64,000 bases of DNA, from positions 1 through 64,000 of the forward strand of contig JADJPS010000018.1 in NCBI GenBank assembly GCA_016713105.1. The letters run 5' to 3'. Below are positions 28,499 to 36,875 of the stretch, piece by piece. Source of the stretch: Devosia sp. Lineage in GTDB: Bacteria; Pseudomonadota; Alphaproteobacteria; Rhizobiales; Devosiaceae. A program made the translations under genes and the position numbers. The notes under the pieces were generated by a model. It was not told the origin of the DNA. It ran no database searches and was given only the letters and a program-made list of their open reading frames with translations. Every line of letters starts with the position of its first letter. The first letter of the stretch is position 1.

Positions 28499-29339
28499 TT
28501 ACCGCGGCGTCGCCAGCCACTCAGCGATAGTGCTGGCCGTGCGGAAGGCGTTCTGTTCTGCTCGGTCATCGTCAGCAAGTTGAGCGAGTACGTCACGCAG
28601 GGCGCCTGGAATGCGACCGCCAAGGGCGGCGACCCGTTCAATCGAAGGTCCATATCTGGCATTCTGCTCTCCTCGCGGCACCGCATGTTCCGCGCCTAGC
28701 AGCCCCAAAGCAATCGCAACATCCCGCGCCGCGCCGCCGAATGCGCCGAGGACGACCAGCGGTTTGCCCGCTTCGAGCGTGACGATCGCTTCTTCCACGA
28801 TGCCTGGCATCGGGCCCTGATAGGATAACGACGCGGGCATCGACGCGTGCTGACATCATGCGACGCGCCGTGGCGAAGCCTTCGGGAGGGGTTCGCGGCG
28901 CGACGGCGGCAAACCACCTCTCGAACTGCACGTCGTCGGACACGACTTCATCGCCAAGCCGAATGCCTCCACCTCCCGGCCGCACCGGAATGAACGCATC
29001 GCCGCACGCAATCTCCATCCGTACGACGCCCCGTCCTTCGTTCAAGACTGCCAACAGATCACCGTAGCGAATTGCCCTTGCCACCGGTTCGGGCACGAAG
29101 TGACGGAAGGGGGGGTCCCTCGAACCCGCATAGGCCCCCGCGAGGTGACGGAAAATCTTGAACGTGTAACCCTCGGGATCCAGATGGCCGCCATAGGCGA
29201 TCTCCGCGCCGGCGCGGACCAGTGCGGTGCAGATCGAGAGCAGCGCCCTATCGACCTCACGCTGGGGATAACCGAGGCGGGCCCGGTCAGGAGCGTCGCC
29301 GACCGAAACCGCGACCATCCGCCCCGGGAGCGCGCTCAT
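28499..29339 (-). CDS. SLOG-domain protein (LD_cluster2-like), one frame break
   Basis: About 280 residues, overlapping the TIR gene by 4 bases (ATGA). N-terminal motif MVAVSVGDAPDRARLGYPQR, then VRAGAEIAYGGHLDPEGYTF, matches the SLOG nucleotide-derivative-binding superfamily of the LD_cluster2 type. The second half continues in another frame after an indel near 28830 (SYQGPMPGIVEEAIVTLEAG, LVVLGAFGGAARDVAIAL), again typical SLOG. SLOG domains in bacterial immunity sense NAD-derived signals made by TIR proteins, as in ThsA of Thoeris. Here no fused effector domain is seen, so the SLOG protein may be a stand-alone sensor or may act on another effector in the island. Confidence 0.8.
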
Positions 29340-30470
29340 GTGATCTCTCCCAACGTAAACATCCTAGTCGCAGGCGACATCGCGGCAAGAGCCCTGTGGA
29401 TCAGATCCGCTTCGATGTCTCCTAGCGGCGGGTCGGGGTACACAATGCTTCCCGGCAGCTCGTCGCGATGGATAACGTCGAAGAGTTCCGGCGGGCGCGG
29501 GAGCACGAGCGTGTCGTTCGGCGAAGCCTCTCCGGCCTGCTTCTCGAACAGATCGCAGCGCAGGCCTTCGGACATGGCCTCCACCAAGAGCGGCTCGATC
29601 CATGCGTTTCCCGCGGGGTCCGGGCTCACTCGCACGCGGGGCACGTTTGCTCCGTACGGGAACGTGCGGCTGATCCTCTTCCCCCCTATATCGACGAGCA
29701 CGATAGGACGGCGCCGGCGTTTCGCCTCGGTGAGTTCGAACACGCACCATGGTCTTGAGTCGTAGACGTCGGATACGATCGCCAGCAGCGTTCCTCGGCC
29801 GATTTCGTTCCGAAACCGCTCGCGATAGTCCTCGCCTGGCATAAGTTCGGTCGCGTCGTAGAATGTCTCGAGCGGCAGACCGTCCCGGGAGTCGTTGATG
29901 AAGTCCACGATCGCGCGGGCACTTATATCCCCGTCTGCCTTCGCATGGCTGACGAAGATCGGCTCTCGCTCTGTCCTGCCGGCAATCCTGCGCAGATGGT
30001 CCCGCACGCAGATCAGCAGCACAAGCAGAAGACGCGCGTCCCGCGCCTCGTCGTCAGCCAGTCCTGCCCAGCTGACCCGGCGCTGGTACTGGATATTGTC
30101 GGCCATATCCTTCTCGAGAGGTGGCTCGCCGGTGATGCTGCCGAAAGGGGCGTAGACGTCCTGCGTGCCCCGCGCGGCGATTGCGGCGCGCAGTTCGGTT
30201 GTCCATGCGTTCCAGGCATGCCGCCGCTCGTGCATTTCCTCGTCGTGGAGAAGGACGATAGCGTTGTGGCGGGCTCGCGTCAGATCGACGGCCCGCGGCA
30301 AGTCGGAGCCGCCGGACCACGGCACGCTCGCGAAACGGACGGGCACACGGTGCGACGCCGTCCCTCTCCATGCCAATGCCGTCGAAATGCCGGGAGATGC
30401 GCTCTGCGATGCGCGCCCCTTCGGCAGAGTGGTGGTCCCAGACCACATGCAGCCTTAGCAGATCGATCAT
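29336..30470 (-). CDS. Two-domain TIR protein paired with SLOG (one frame break)
   Basis: About 378 residues from ATG 30470 (MIDLLRLHVVWDHHSAEGAR). The N-terminal ~110 residues resemble a divergent TIR fold (VPVRFASVPWSGG, NAIVLLHDEEMHERRHAWNA). A frame break lies near 30360. Residues ~185-300 are a standard TIR domain: EPIFVSHAKADGDISARAIV, FYDATELMPGEDYRERFRNE, TLLAIVSDVYDSRPWCVFEL with the Glu that is catalytic in TIR NADases. The C-terminal tail (RPPELFDVIHRDELPG, YPDPPLGDIEADLI) looks conserved. It is translationally coupled to the SLOG gene. Likely converts NAD+ into a signal or depletes it on infection; this is inferred from the family. Confidence 0.82.
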
Positions 30471-30520
30471 TGCAGATACTCCGACTGTAAATGCACCGCT
30501 GAGGCGCGTAGAACGGAAAT

Positions 30521-30850
30521 TTATGAAAGCATAAGAAAATCCGCGTCGAACGCGGCGTGAAAGCGGCCCCTGGCCAACGATCCAACGACCTTTGCATCGA
30601 CGCCGAGGCTTTTCAGCGTCTTAAGCAGCAAGGGGGAACGAGCGAGCGCCTTCGTGCGGCGAACAAGGGTTCGGTCGGCTACGATGCTGTACAGCCGGAT
30701 GCGGAGGACATTGTCTCTTTCCCGTCGAGGCGAATATATGACCTGCGGCCGGGTATAGTTCAATCCGTATGACGCCGTCACGCTGACTGCCCGAACTGAG
30801 GAACGATCCCGTTTCGGTTCGTACGGAAGCAGGTCGTGAAGCGTGGACAT
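30521..30850 (-). pseudogene. Truncated nucleotidyltransferase (pol-beta fold), N-terminal part
   Basis: A 109-residue frame ending just after a nucleotidyltransferase signature: VVGSLARGRFHAAFDADFLM, i.e. GS(x)10-DxD with two metal-binding Asp residues. The third Asp strand and the substrate-binding half are missing, and other frames downstream show no continuation. The N-terminus (SSVRAVSVTASYGLNYTRP) is not recognised; RTLVRRTKALARSPLLLKTL looks helical. Located 50 bases upstream of the two-domain TIR gene on the same strand. It could be a decayed MNT-type or cyclase-like protein of the defence locus. I see no evidence that it is an active oligonucleotide cyclase. Confidence 0.5.
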
Positions 30851-30865
30851 ATGCAGTACAGTGGA

Positions 30866-30894
30866 TTGAAACGTCGCTCCATCGAACTTATATT
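30866..30894 (+). promoter_or_regulatory. Candidate sigma-70 promoter of the plus-strand island operon
   Basis: TTGAAA (30866-30871), a 17-base spacer, then TATATT (30889-30894), about 30 bases before the ATG at 30925. It lies in a locally AT-rich divergent intergenic region between the nucleotidyltransferase fragment and the ThsB-like gene. Confidence 0.5.
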
Positions 30895-30924
30895 TGAATT
30901 GAGTTTAGTTGACGGGATCAAACC

Positions 30925-31365
30925 ATGACCAGTCGTCGTCACCTCTTCATAAGTCACCATCACGCCGACGACGCTCGCGTCACCGGACTGACCAGCATGT
31001 TGGCACGGGCTGGCTACAAGATTCGCAATAGCTCGATCCGTGCCAAGCCTGAAAATCAGCGCCGGTTGGACGAAAAGCGTGTCCCGGAACGTACACTCGA
31101 GCGTCTGCTTCGCATGAAGCTGTCATGGGCGTCGACGGTCGTCGTGCTCATTGGCAAGGACACGCACAAGAGGCCCTGGGTTAACTGGGAAATCAATAAG
31201 GCCAACGAGCTGGGCAAGCGGATCGTCGGCGTCTACGAACGATGCGGCACCGAGAACGACATTCCCGAGGCTTTCGCTGACTATGGCGATGCGCTGGTCA
31301 GCTGGAATTCCGCAAACATCATCGACGCGATCGAAGGCAGGGACGTTCCCTTCGAAAAAGCCTGA
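30925..31365 (+). CDS. ThsB-like TIR protein (DUF1863 / MTH538-type TIR)
   Basis: An intact 146-residue single-domain protein: RHLFISHHHADDARVTGLTS, ARAGYKIRNSSIRAKPENQR, ASTVVVLIGKDTHKRPWVNW with EINKANELGKRIVGVYER. The WVNWEI Glu corresponds to the catalytic position of ThsB-like TIR domains. In Thoeris, ThsB makes a cyclic ADP-ribose-type signal on phage infection. Here it is the first gene of an apparent operon with nucleotide-modification genes rather than with ThsA. It could police modification status or add signalling; inferred only. Confidence 0.88.
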   Translation: MTSRRHLFISHHHADDARVTGLTSMLARAGYKIRNSSIRAKPENQRRLDEKRVPERTLERLLRMKLSWASTVVVLIGKDTHKRPWVNWEINKANELGKRIVGVYERCGTENDIPEAFADYGDALVSWNSANIIDAIEGRDVPFEKA

Positions 31366-31418
31366 CGGTTCGCCGCGGAAGGAAGGTGACCGTATTCCGC
31401 GCACAGTTGCGCCGCCTG

Positions 31419-32069
31419 ATGCCGAGCGTCTACATCTATGCGGTGAGCTACGACCTCGGGTTTGCGCCGAACCCGTTCGGCGGGCTTTGTACCCTCGCCT
31501 GCTGCAAACCGAAGATTCGCGGCTTGGCGCAGGAGGGCGACTGGATCGTCGGCCTAACCGGCCACAAAACCGCTCCCGCCCTTCGCTGCGTCTTCGCCAT
31601 GGTGGTGACCGGCGACACCACGTTCGACGAATACTGGGACAATCCGGACTACCACTCCCGCCGCCCCGTCCGGAACGGAACGCCGAAAAAGCACGTCGGC
31701 GACAACATCTACCATCGCGATGCGCCGGACGGACGTTGGATCCAAGAAGACTCAGTCCACAGCAGACCGGACGGCACGCATTGCCCCCTGAACACCGCTC
31801 ATGACACTCGGATCGAACGGGTGCTGCTGTCCGAAAGATTCGTATATTTCGGAGAAGCCGCCGAAGCCCTTCCGCAGCCGATCCTCGACGCTCTCGGCTA
31901 TGCGCGCAATGCGAGGGACTATCGCCGTTTCGACGACGTCACCGCAAAGCCCCTGCTGGACTGGCTTGTGCCGCAGATGGCGGCGCATCCCAATCACGTC
32001 GTCGCCCCGCCGATCGATTTCGCCTCCAGCGCCAAGCGCTACTCGTCGACGAAGCAGCGCATGATCTGA
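31419..32069 (+). CDS. Nmad2-like protein (nucleotide modification associated domain 2)
   Basis: 216 residues. The ATG at 31419 gives MPSVYIYAVSYDLGFAPNPF, matching the conserved start of the Nmad2 family. Further family-like segments: GGLCTLACCKPKIRGLAQEG, DWIVGLTGHKT, RRPVRNGTPKKHVGDNIYHR. Nmad domains were named from their recurrent linkage to predicted DNA-base hypermodification genes; the biochemical role is unknown. It may bind or act on modified nucleotides. 54 bases downstream of the ThsB-like gene on the same strand. Confidence 0.78.
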   Translation: MPSVYIYAVSYDLGFAPNPFGGLCTLACCKPKIRGLAQEGDWIVGLTGHKTAPALRCVFAMVVTGDTTFDEYWDNPDYHSRRPVRNGTPKKHVGDNIYHRDAPDGRWIQEDSVHSRPDGTHCPLNTAHDTRIERVLLSERFVYFGEAAEALPQPILDALGYARNARDYRRFDDVTAKPLLDWLVPQMAAHPNHVVAPPIDFASSAKRYSSTKQRMI

Positions 32070-32089
32070 TCTGCGGAGAAAGACGTTGG

Positions 32090-33548
32090 CTGCGCCGGTC
32101 TTTGCCTGAGGCTTCGGCAACTTTACGCTCGATCTACCCGGCCTGATTCGCCATGTCTTCACCCGTGCGCGGATCGACGCGGCGGACAACGCCGAGACCG
32201 ACATGCCGTCCTATCGCAACATCAGCCTTGCTCTGGTCGGAAGCGTCCGAGACCTCCTGCGCGACGGCACCGACGTCCTCGTAAGGCAGCGGGCAACAAA
32301 GGAACTGATCGCACGGAACACCCGCGTCGAACATCCATTGGAACGCTATCTGTCGGTGCCGAACCGGAACAACGACGTGGTGGCGCAGTTCGCCGAAAGT
32401 ATGTGGGTATTGGCGGGCCGCGACGACATCGCCTGGCTGACGAGGTATCTGCCTCGAGCGCAGCTGTTCTCGGACGACGGCGCCACCTGGCGCGGAGCCT
32501 ATGGTCCCAGGCTGCGAAACTGGCAGGGGTCGACCAGATCGATGCTGTCAGGAGGTTGCTGCTAGCGGACCGCTCCAGCCGGCAAGCGGTCATGTCCATC
32601 TTCGACCCGGCCCGCGACTATGCTCCCTCCAGGGACATACCCTGCAACAACTGGTTGGGCTGGATCATCCGGGATGGCCGCCTCCATATGTCCGCCGCCT
32701 CCGCAGCAATGACTTGTGGTGGGGTTTCTCGAGCGTCAATGCCTTCGAGTGGAGCATGCTCCAGGGAGATGCCCGCGTTCTGGGTCGGGGCGGAAGTGGG
32801 CCGGGCAGACTACCATGCCACGTCGTTTCACCTCTATTCCGATCACTTCGCACGTGCCGAAAGGGCGGCTGCAGGCTTCCATGGCCTGTCGCCCTACGAC
32901 TTCGGCGTCGAACGGGCGGCATTCGCCACTCCCTGGGAGAGGTTCGGCCCGGCAGTTGAACGCTGGTTCGAGCTTGAAGCTCAAATATTCGCCCAGCCGG
33001 ATGCAGAGATAGGGAGCTACGGCGCAATCGGCGACCCGCTGCTCGACAGCGGACTGACGCTGGCCCACATCTCGTCTGGACACGTTCGCTGGGGTGCCGA
33101 GCGGCTGGCGAACACGCTTGCCGCCCTTCCCGCCGCGGACTGGGTGGTCGCACTCTACGACCGGCTTGCACCCCAATATCCCGGCCTGATCGACGCCGTG
33201 CCTCAGCGTCCAATCGCAGACTTCTTCGCGGCCCGCATGCGCGGCAGTTCCGACATGATCGACGACGTCAGGGCAGCTATCAAGAGGCTTCACACGGAAA
33301 AGGACCGCGCATACGGCGGGGCCTGGAAGAAACGCGGCGAGCGGGTCAGCATACAACCCAACATCGCCAGAAAGGTCGACCGCCTGGATACGCTGGCGGA
33401 AACGGGAGCGGGACTTGAGGGCGAGTCCGCTCTCGATACCGCCATTGACCTGGTCGTCTACGTCGAAAGGTACCGGCTCTACCTAGCGGAGCAGCTTCCC
33501 CCGGGGGCCCTGCTTCCGCTCGATGCAGCCGGAATCCTTAAGGGCTAG
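32090..33548 (+). CDS. Thymidylate-synthase-family protein fused to an Nmad1 (DUF1599) domain, frame-broken
   Basis: About 480 residues; the start is uncertain. An in-frame TGA at ~32108 precedes the conserved N-terminus (FTLDLPGLIRHVFTRARIDA), and a TTG near 32090 or an indel is likely. The thymidylate-synthase core includes NISLALVGSVRDLLRDGTDV, the Arg-rich SSRQAVMSIFDPARDY, nucleophile Cys in DIPCNNWLGWIIRDGRLHM, then RSNDLWWGFSSVNAFEWSML and ATSFHLYSDHFARAE. Frame shifts lie near 32540, 32700 and 32765. The last ~120 residues (EKDRAYGGAWKKRGE, SIQPNIARKVDRLD, DTAIDLVVYVERY) match Nmad1/DUF1599. TS-family enzymes in such contexts make 5-hydroxymethyl or methyl pyrimidine deoxynucleotides. 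Confidence 0.8.
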
Positions 33549-33578
33549 GAGGCCGGCTTCGGCTACCTGATCGACACG

Positions 33579-33799
33579 ATGGACCTAGCGCCCCGCACCC
33601 GCCCACTTGTTGAAGCGGTGGCGGACCTGAACAAAGCCTTCGAAGCCTGCTGGAAGGGTGCCGAGGACGGCCAGTCCGTCGAAACCCGGCTCATGCGAGC
33701 CAACGCCCTCTCCGGCTACGCGGCCGAACTGCTGGCCCTCTCGTCCACGCCGACAGGCAGACCCTCGTCGCCTTCCTTCGCAACTGGAGCCCGGAATGA
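33579..33799 (+). CDS. Small hypothetical protein between Nmad1 and methyltransferase genes
   Basis: Starts MDLAPRTRPLVEAVADLNKA; after one presumed indel near 33750 it ends LVAFLRNWSPE with a TGA overlapping the methyltransferase ATG (ATGA at 33796). About 73 residues, helical, no recognised family. The preceding gene stops 31 bases upstream and its last codons could also read into this frame, so it may be a C-terminal extension of the TS/Nmad1 protein. Confidence 0.4.
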
Positions 33800-34743
33800 A
33801 CCCGGAAGACCTGTTCAAACTCAGGATCAGGCTGCGCGATGCCGTCGTCGAAAGCGGACCGGGTGCGCGCGTCGCGGTCGCAGGATGGTCGCCCGCCGCC
33901 TTCGAGATCGCCGCCGACTCGGTGTTCTCGTCCGGAGCCGCTGAAAGGGTCGGCATCTTTGCAGGTGAAGGAGGCGGACAGGTCCGCCCGCTCCGGGAGC
34001 TGAGTGCGTCGAATCCCGACATCGTCGTGGTCGCTGAGGACGCCGGGAAGGAAGCCATCCTCGACGAGATTGCCACTTCAGTGCCGGCCGTGACCAAGAT
34101 CGTGATCGGCGGGTTCGCGCACTTCGAGTTCAACGACGCGACATTCGACTCAATATGCCGGGATCTGTTCATCCCCTCCTTCGCCAACGGCTACCGGCAC
34201 TGTCTGGTCCACATCTACCAATGTCTGGCGAACGCGCAGCGCCGCGGCCTTAAGGGGGCGGTGGCGGAATTCGGAATGTTCAAGGGCGGGACCACTATGC
34301 TGATCTCCCGTTTCATAGAGGCGCTCGGCGCGGACTGGAAGGTCTACGGCTTCGACACGTTCGACGGCTTCCCGCCAAGCGCAGTCCGCTGGACATGTAC
34401 AGCCATCCCGACTGCGTCTTTCTCGACGTCGACACCGTGCGCGCGGTGTTCGCTGGCCTAACGTCGAGATCGTCGAAGGCGACGTCGTGGAAACGGTGTG
34501 TCGGCTTGCCGAAGAGGATCTGGTGCTTTCTTTCGTGGATACCGACAATTTCACGTCCGCGGAGGCGATCATCCGTGTCATAGCGGAGAGGACCGTGGTC
34601 GGGGCGCCGTGGTCTTCGACCACTGGACTGGTCACGACCGGCATATCGACACTATAGGTGAGAGAATGGCCGCGAGGAGACTTTCGGCAGATGGACGATA
34701 CTTCAACCTGCACGGCACCGGCGTATTCCTGAGGCAGATATGA
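33796..34743 (+). CDS. TylF/macrocin O-methyltransferase-type SAM methyltransferase (frame-broken)
   Basis: About 315 residues from ATG 33796 (MNPEDLFKLRIRLRDAVVES). Residues ~1-120 form an N-terminal domain; the methyltransferase begins at YRHCLVHIYQCLANAQRRGL. Motif I-like AVAEFGMFKGGTTMLISRFI and acidic motif KVYGFDTFDGFPP match TylF-type metal-dependent methyltransferases. The C-terminal half (MYSHPDCVFLDVDTVRAVFA, VDTDNFTSAEAIIRVIAERT, VVFDHWTGHDRHIDTIGERM) is recovered in two further frames, with indels at ~34385, ~34455 and ~34610. Stop overlaps the next start. Likely methylates a small polar substrate or a modified base/sugar in the hypermodification pathway. Confidence 0.75.
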
Positions 34744-35846
34744 ACCAGTCTCCGACCCATTTCGTCAGGCAAGAGCCTCCCAAGATGCGCGAGGGGGTCT
34801 ACGAGCTCTACTGGACTTTCGCTTCGCGGCGTCAGGCTGCCTTCGAGGCAAGGCTGGCTGGACGGAGCCGTCCCTGGACAGACGATCCGATCCTGCAGGT
34901 CTACAAGTTCTGCAACGTCTTTCGGGCAAGCGACCGCGTGTCCCAGTACATGATCCGGGACGTGGCCTACGGCGCCGACCCGGAAACCGACGCGTGCGAC
35001 CGGGTGTTCCAGATCACTGCCTTCCGCACCTTCAGCAACATCGCGACCTGGGAGTCGCTGACCCGCGAGCTAGGTGGCGCGCCTCGGCTGGACCATCTGC
35101 GTTCCGGCGAGTTCGAGACGGCGCTCGACCGCACCAAGATGCGGAACGGCGGCCTCTATACCGGCGCCTTCATCCTGTGCGCCAACAAGGCCTTCGGATT
35201 CGACGAAAAGCACCGCAACCACGTCGCGTTGTTTAGACACATGTTCCTTGAACACGCCTGCGCCGAACGCGTCCTGCAGGCCCCCTCGCTCCGCTCTGTA
35301 GTCGAACTGCTGCAGGGCTTTCCGCTGATGGGCCCCTTCATGGCCTACCAGACCGCGATCGACCTTAACTATTCCGAGCTGCTGGACTTCGACGAGAACG
35401 ACTACACACAGGCGGGCCCCGGCGCCCTCCGCGGCATCAAAAAGGCCTTCGTCGATCTAGGCGACATGACGCCGGCGGATGCGATCCTCTGGATGACGGA
35501 GCGCCAGCAGGATGAATTCCTGCGCCTCAACCTTCCTTTCGGAGGGCTCTTCGGGCGCCCGCTTCATGGCATCGACTGCCAGGGCCTCTTCTGCGAACTC
35601 GACAAGTACTGCAGGGAGGCGGTCCCGGAACTCGCAAGCGCTCGAAGCAGGATCAAGGCCAAGTATTCCGGAGGGTCGGGCGACATCGATCTGTTCTTCC
35701 CGCCTAAGTGGCGGCTCGCTTCTCCCGGTACGCTGCCGGCCGCAGTGGCCGATGCACGCGACAGTCGGGGCAGACCTCGTCCGCATGGAACGTCAGCGGC
35801 GGTCCGTCTCGGACGCAGCGCTCGCGCTGGGCGATCTTTCGCATAG
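34740..35846 (+). CDS. Helical-domain protein of hypermodified-thymine pathway type (aGPT-pyrophosphorylase / 5-hmdU kinase helical domain-like)
   Basis: 368 residues; the start overlaps the preceding stop by 4 bases. The first ~250 residues carry a distinctive pattern: YELYWTFASRRQAAFEARLA, SRPWTDDPILQVYKFCNVFR, ASDRVSQYMIRDV, VFQITAFRTFSNIATWESLT. I associate this with the all-helical family found in phage and bacterial loci that convert 5-hydroxymethyluracil to hypermodified thymines. A central LLQGFPLMGPFMAYQTAIDL and a conserved NDYTQAGPGALRGIKKAF follow. After about residue 325 composition becomes Arg/Ser/Gly-rich and may be off-frame. Assignment is from memory of the family and needs profile confirmation. 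With TS/Nmad1 and Nmad2 it points to DNA-base hypermodification. Confidence 0.65.
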   Translation: MNQSPTHFVRQEPPKMREGVYELYWTFASRRQAAFEARLAGRSRPWTDDPILQVYKFCNVFRASDRVSQYMIRDVAYGADPETDACDRVFQITAFRTFSNIATWESLTRELGGAPRLDHLRSGEFETALDRTKMRNGGLYTGAFILCANKAFGFDEKHRNHVALFRHMFLEHACAERVLQAPSLRSVVELLQGFPLMGPFMAYQTAIDLNYSELLDFDENDYTQAGPGALRGIKKAFVDLGDMTPADAILWMTERQQDEFLRLNLPFGGLFGRPLHGIDCQGLFCELDKYCREAVPELASARSRIKAKYSGGSGDIDLFFPPKWRLASPGTLPAAVADARDSRGRPRPHGTSAAVRLGRSARAGRSFA

Positions 35847-35900
35847 GCGGGCGCTCGGCGGGTACCTGCAAGAAGCGAAACGACATCCGCGGAGACCTAA

Positions 35901-36863
35901 GTGTTCCGAATTCTCGCACTCGACGGCGGCGGCATCAAAGGCACGTTCACCGCGGCAATTCTCGCCGAACTCGAGCGGCAGACCCAGTTGCGCCTCGTTG
36001 ACCATTTCGACCTTATCGTCGGCACCTCGACGGGCGGCATCATCGCTATAGGCCTCGGCCTCGGTATCCCAGCCGCCGACCTGCTGAAGCTCTATTCCAA
36101 TCGCGGCGGCGAGATCTTCCCCAGCTCCGGCTTCCTCGGTGGCCAGCGCGGCCTGCTGCGCCAGCTTTCGGGCCCAAGTTCGATCAATCAGTGTTGCGCA
36201 GTATTCTTGTGCAACATCTCGGTCCCAAAAGCTCGGCCACTCCTCGTCCCGCTGGTCATCCCCACCTACGAGGCCCTGCGCGGCCGCCTCTACCTCATGA
36301 AGACGGCGCACCACCCGCAGCATAGTCGGGACTATCTGGCCGATGCTGTCGACGTCGCGCTCGCCACTTCGGCCGCCCCCACCTACTTCGACGCAGCGCC
36401 GTTTCCCTTGCGGCCGGGCGAAAGCTACCTCGACGGTGGCCTCTGGGCGAATTCGCCAACCATGGTCGGCATCATCGAAGCCGTTGCCTTCTTTGGTGTG
36501 CCGCTCGAGGAAATCGACATCCTCAGTGTCGGCACGACCGACGACGTGCGCAGCTTCTCCGAAATGCGCACCGCCGGCGTACTCAAGTGGAACACCGGAC
36601 TGATCGACGTCCTCATGCGCACGCAGGGTGAATCTGCCTTGGCGCAAGCACGGTTGCTTGTCGGCGGGCGATTGCTGCGAATCGACCTCAGCCGGCCGCC
36701 CGGCAGCTATTCGCTCGACAATGCCACCCGTACCAAGATTGACGAACTGGCCGCCCTAGGCGCTAGCAAGGGCTCGGAAGCTGCGATCGTCAGCGCCGTT
36801 AAGACACGCTTCCTCAACGGCGTGCCGCCCCAAGAGTACCAGCCGACTTACACCCTATCGTAG
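35901..36863 (+). CDS. Patatin-like phospholipase
   Basis: 320 residues. Oxyanion-hole motif FRILALDGGGIKGTFTAAIL, nucleophile elbow IVGTSTGGIIAIGLGL and catalytic Asp in YLDGGLWANSP are all present, so the Ser-Asp dyad is complete. Between ~36165 and ~36245 the frame is temporarily lost: AFGPKFDQSVLRSILVQHLG reads in the other frame, then it returns at LVIPTYEALRGRLYLMKTAH, consistent with two compensating indels. Close in layout to the CapV-type lipase effectors of CBASS, which degrade membranes when activated. No CD-NTase gene is present. 13 bases upstream of the TIR-propeller gene, so both are probably co-expressed. Confidence 0.9.
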   Translation: MFRILALDGGGIKGTFTAAILAELERQTQLRLVDHFDLIVGTSTGGIIAIGLGLGIPAADLLKLYSNRGGEIFPSSGFLGGQRGLLRQLSGPSSINQCCAVFLCNISVPKARPLLVPLVIPTYEALRGRLYLMKTAHHPQHSRDYLADAVDVALATSAAPTYFDAAPFPLRPGESYLDGGLWANSPTMVGIIEAVAFFGVPLEEIDILSVGTTDDVRSFSEMRTAGVLKWNTGLIDVLMRTQGESALAQARLLVGGRLLRIDLSRPPGSYSLDNATRTKIDELAALGASKGSEAAIVSAVKTRFLNGVPPQEYQPTYTLS

Positions 36864-36875
36864 CCGGATCAGGTC

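Noticed and set aside
32090..33548. Housekeeping thymidylate synthase (thyA)
   Set aside because: Core motifs are TS-like, but the protein has a fused Nmad1 domain, diverged segments (FSSVNAFEWSML) and accessory context, so a canonical thyA label would mislead.
35704..35919. Minus-strand 71-residue frame with HADEVCPDCRVHRP, zinc-ribbon-like
   Set aside because: Only one CxxC pair, located in the tail region between two plus-strand genes, with no ribosome site; more likely a chance shadow.
30521..36863. CBASS system (cyclase plus patatin)
   Set aside because: The nucleotidyltransferase piece is truncated, far from and divergent to the patatin, and no CD-NTase, Cap2 or Cap3 gene is present.
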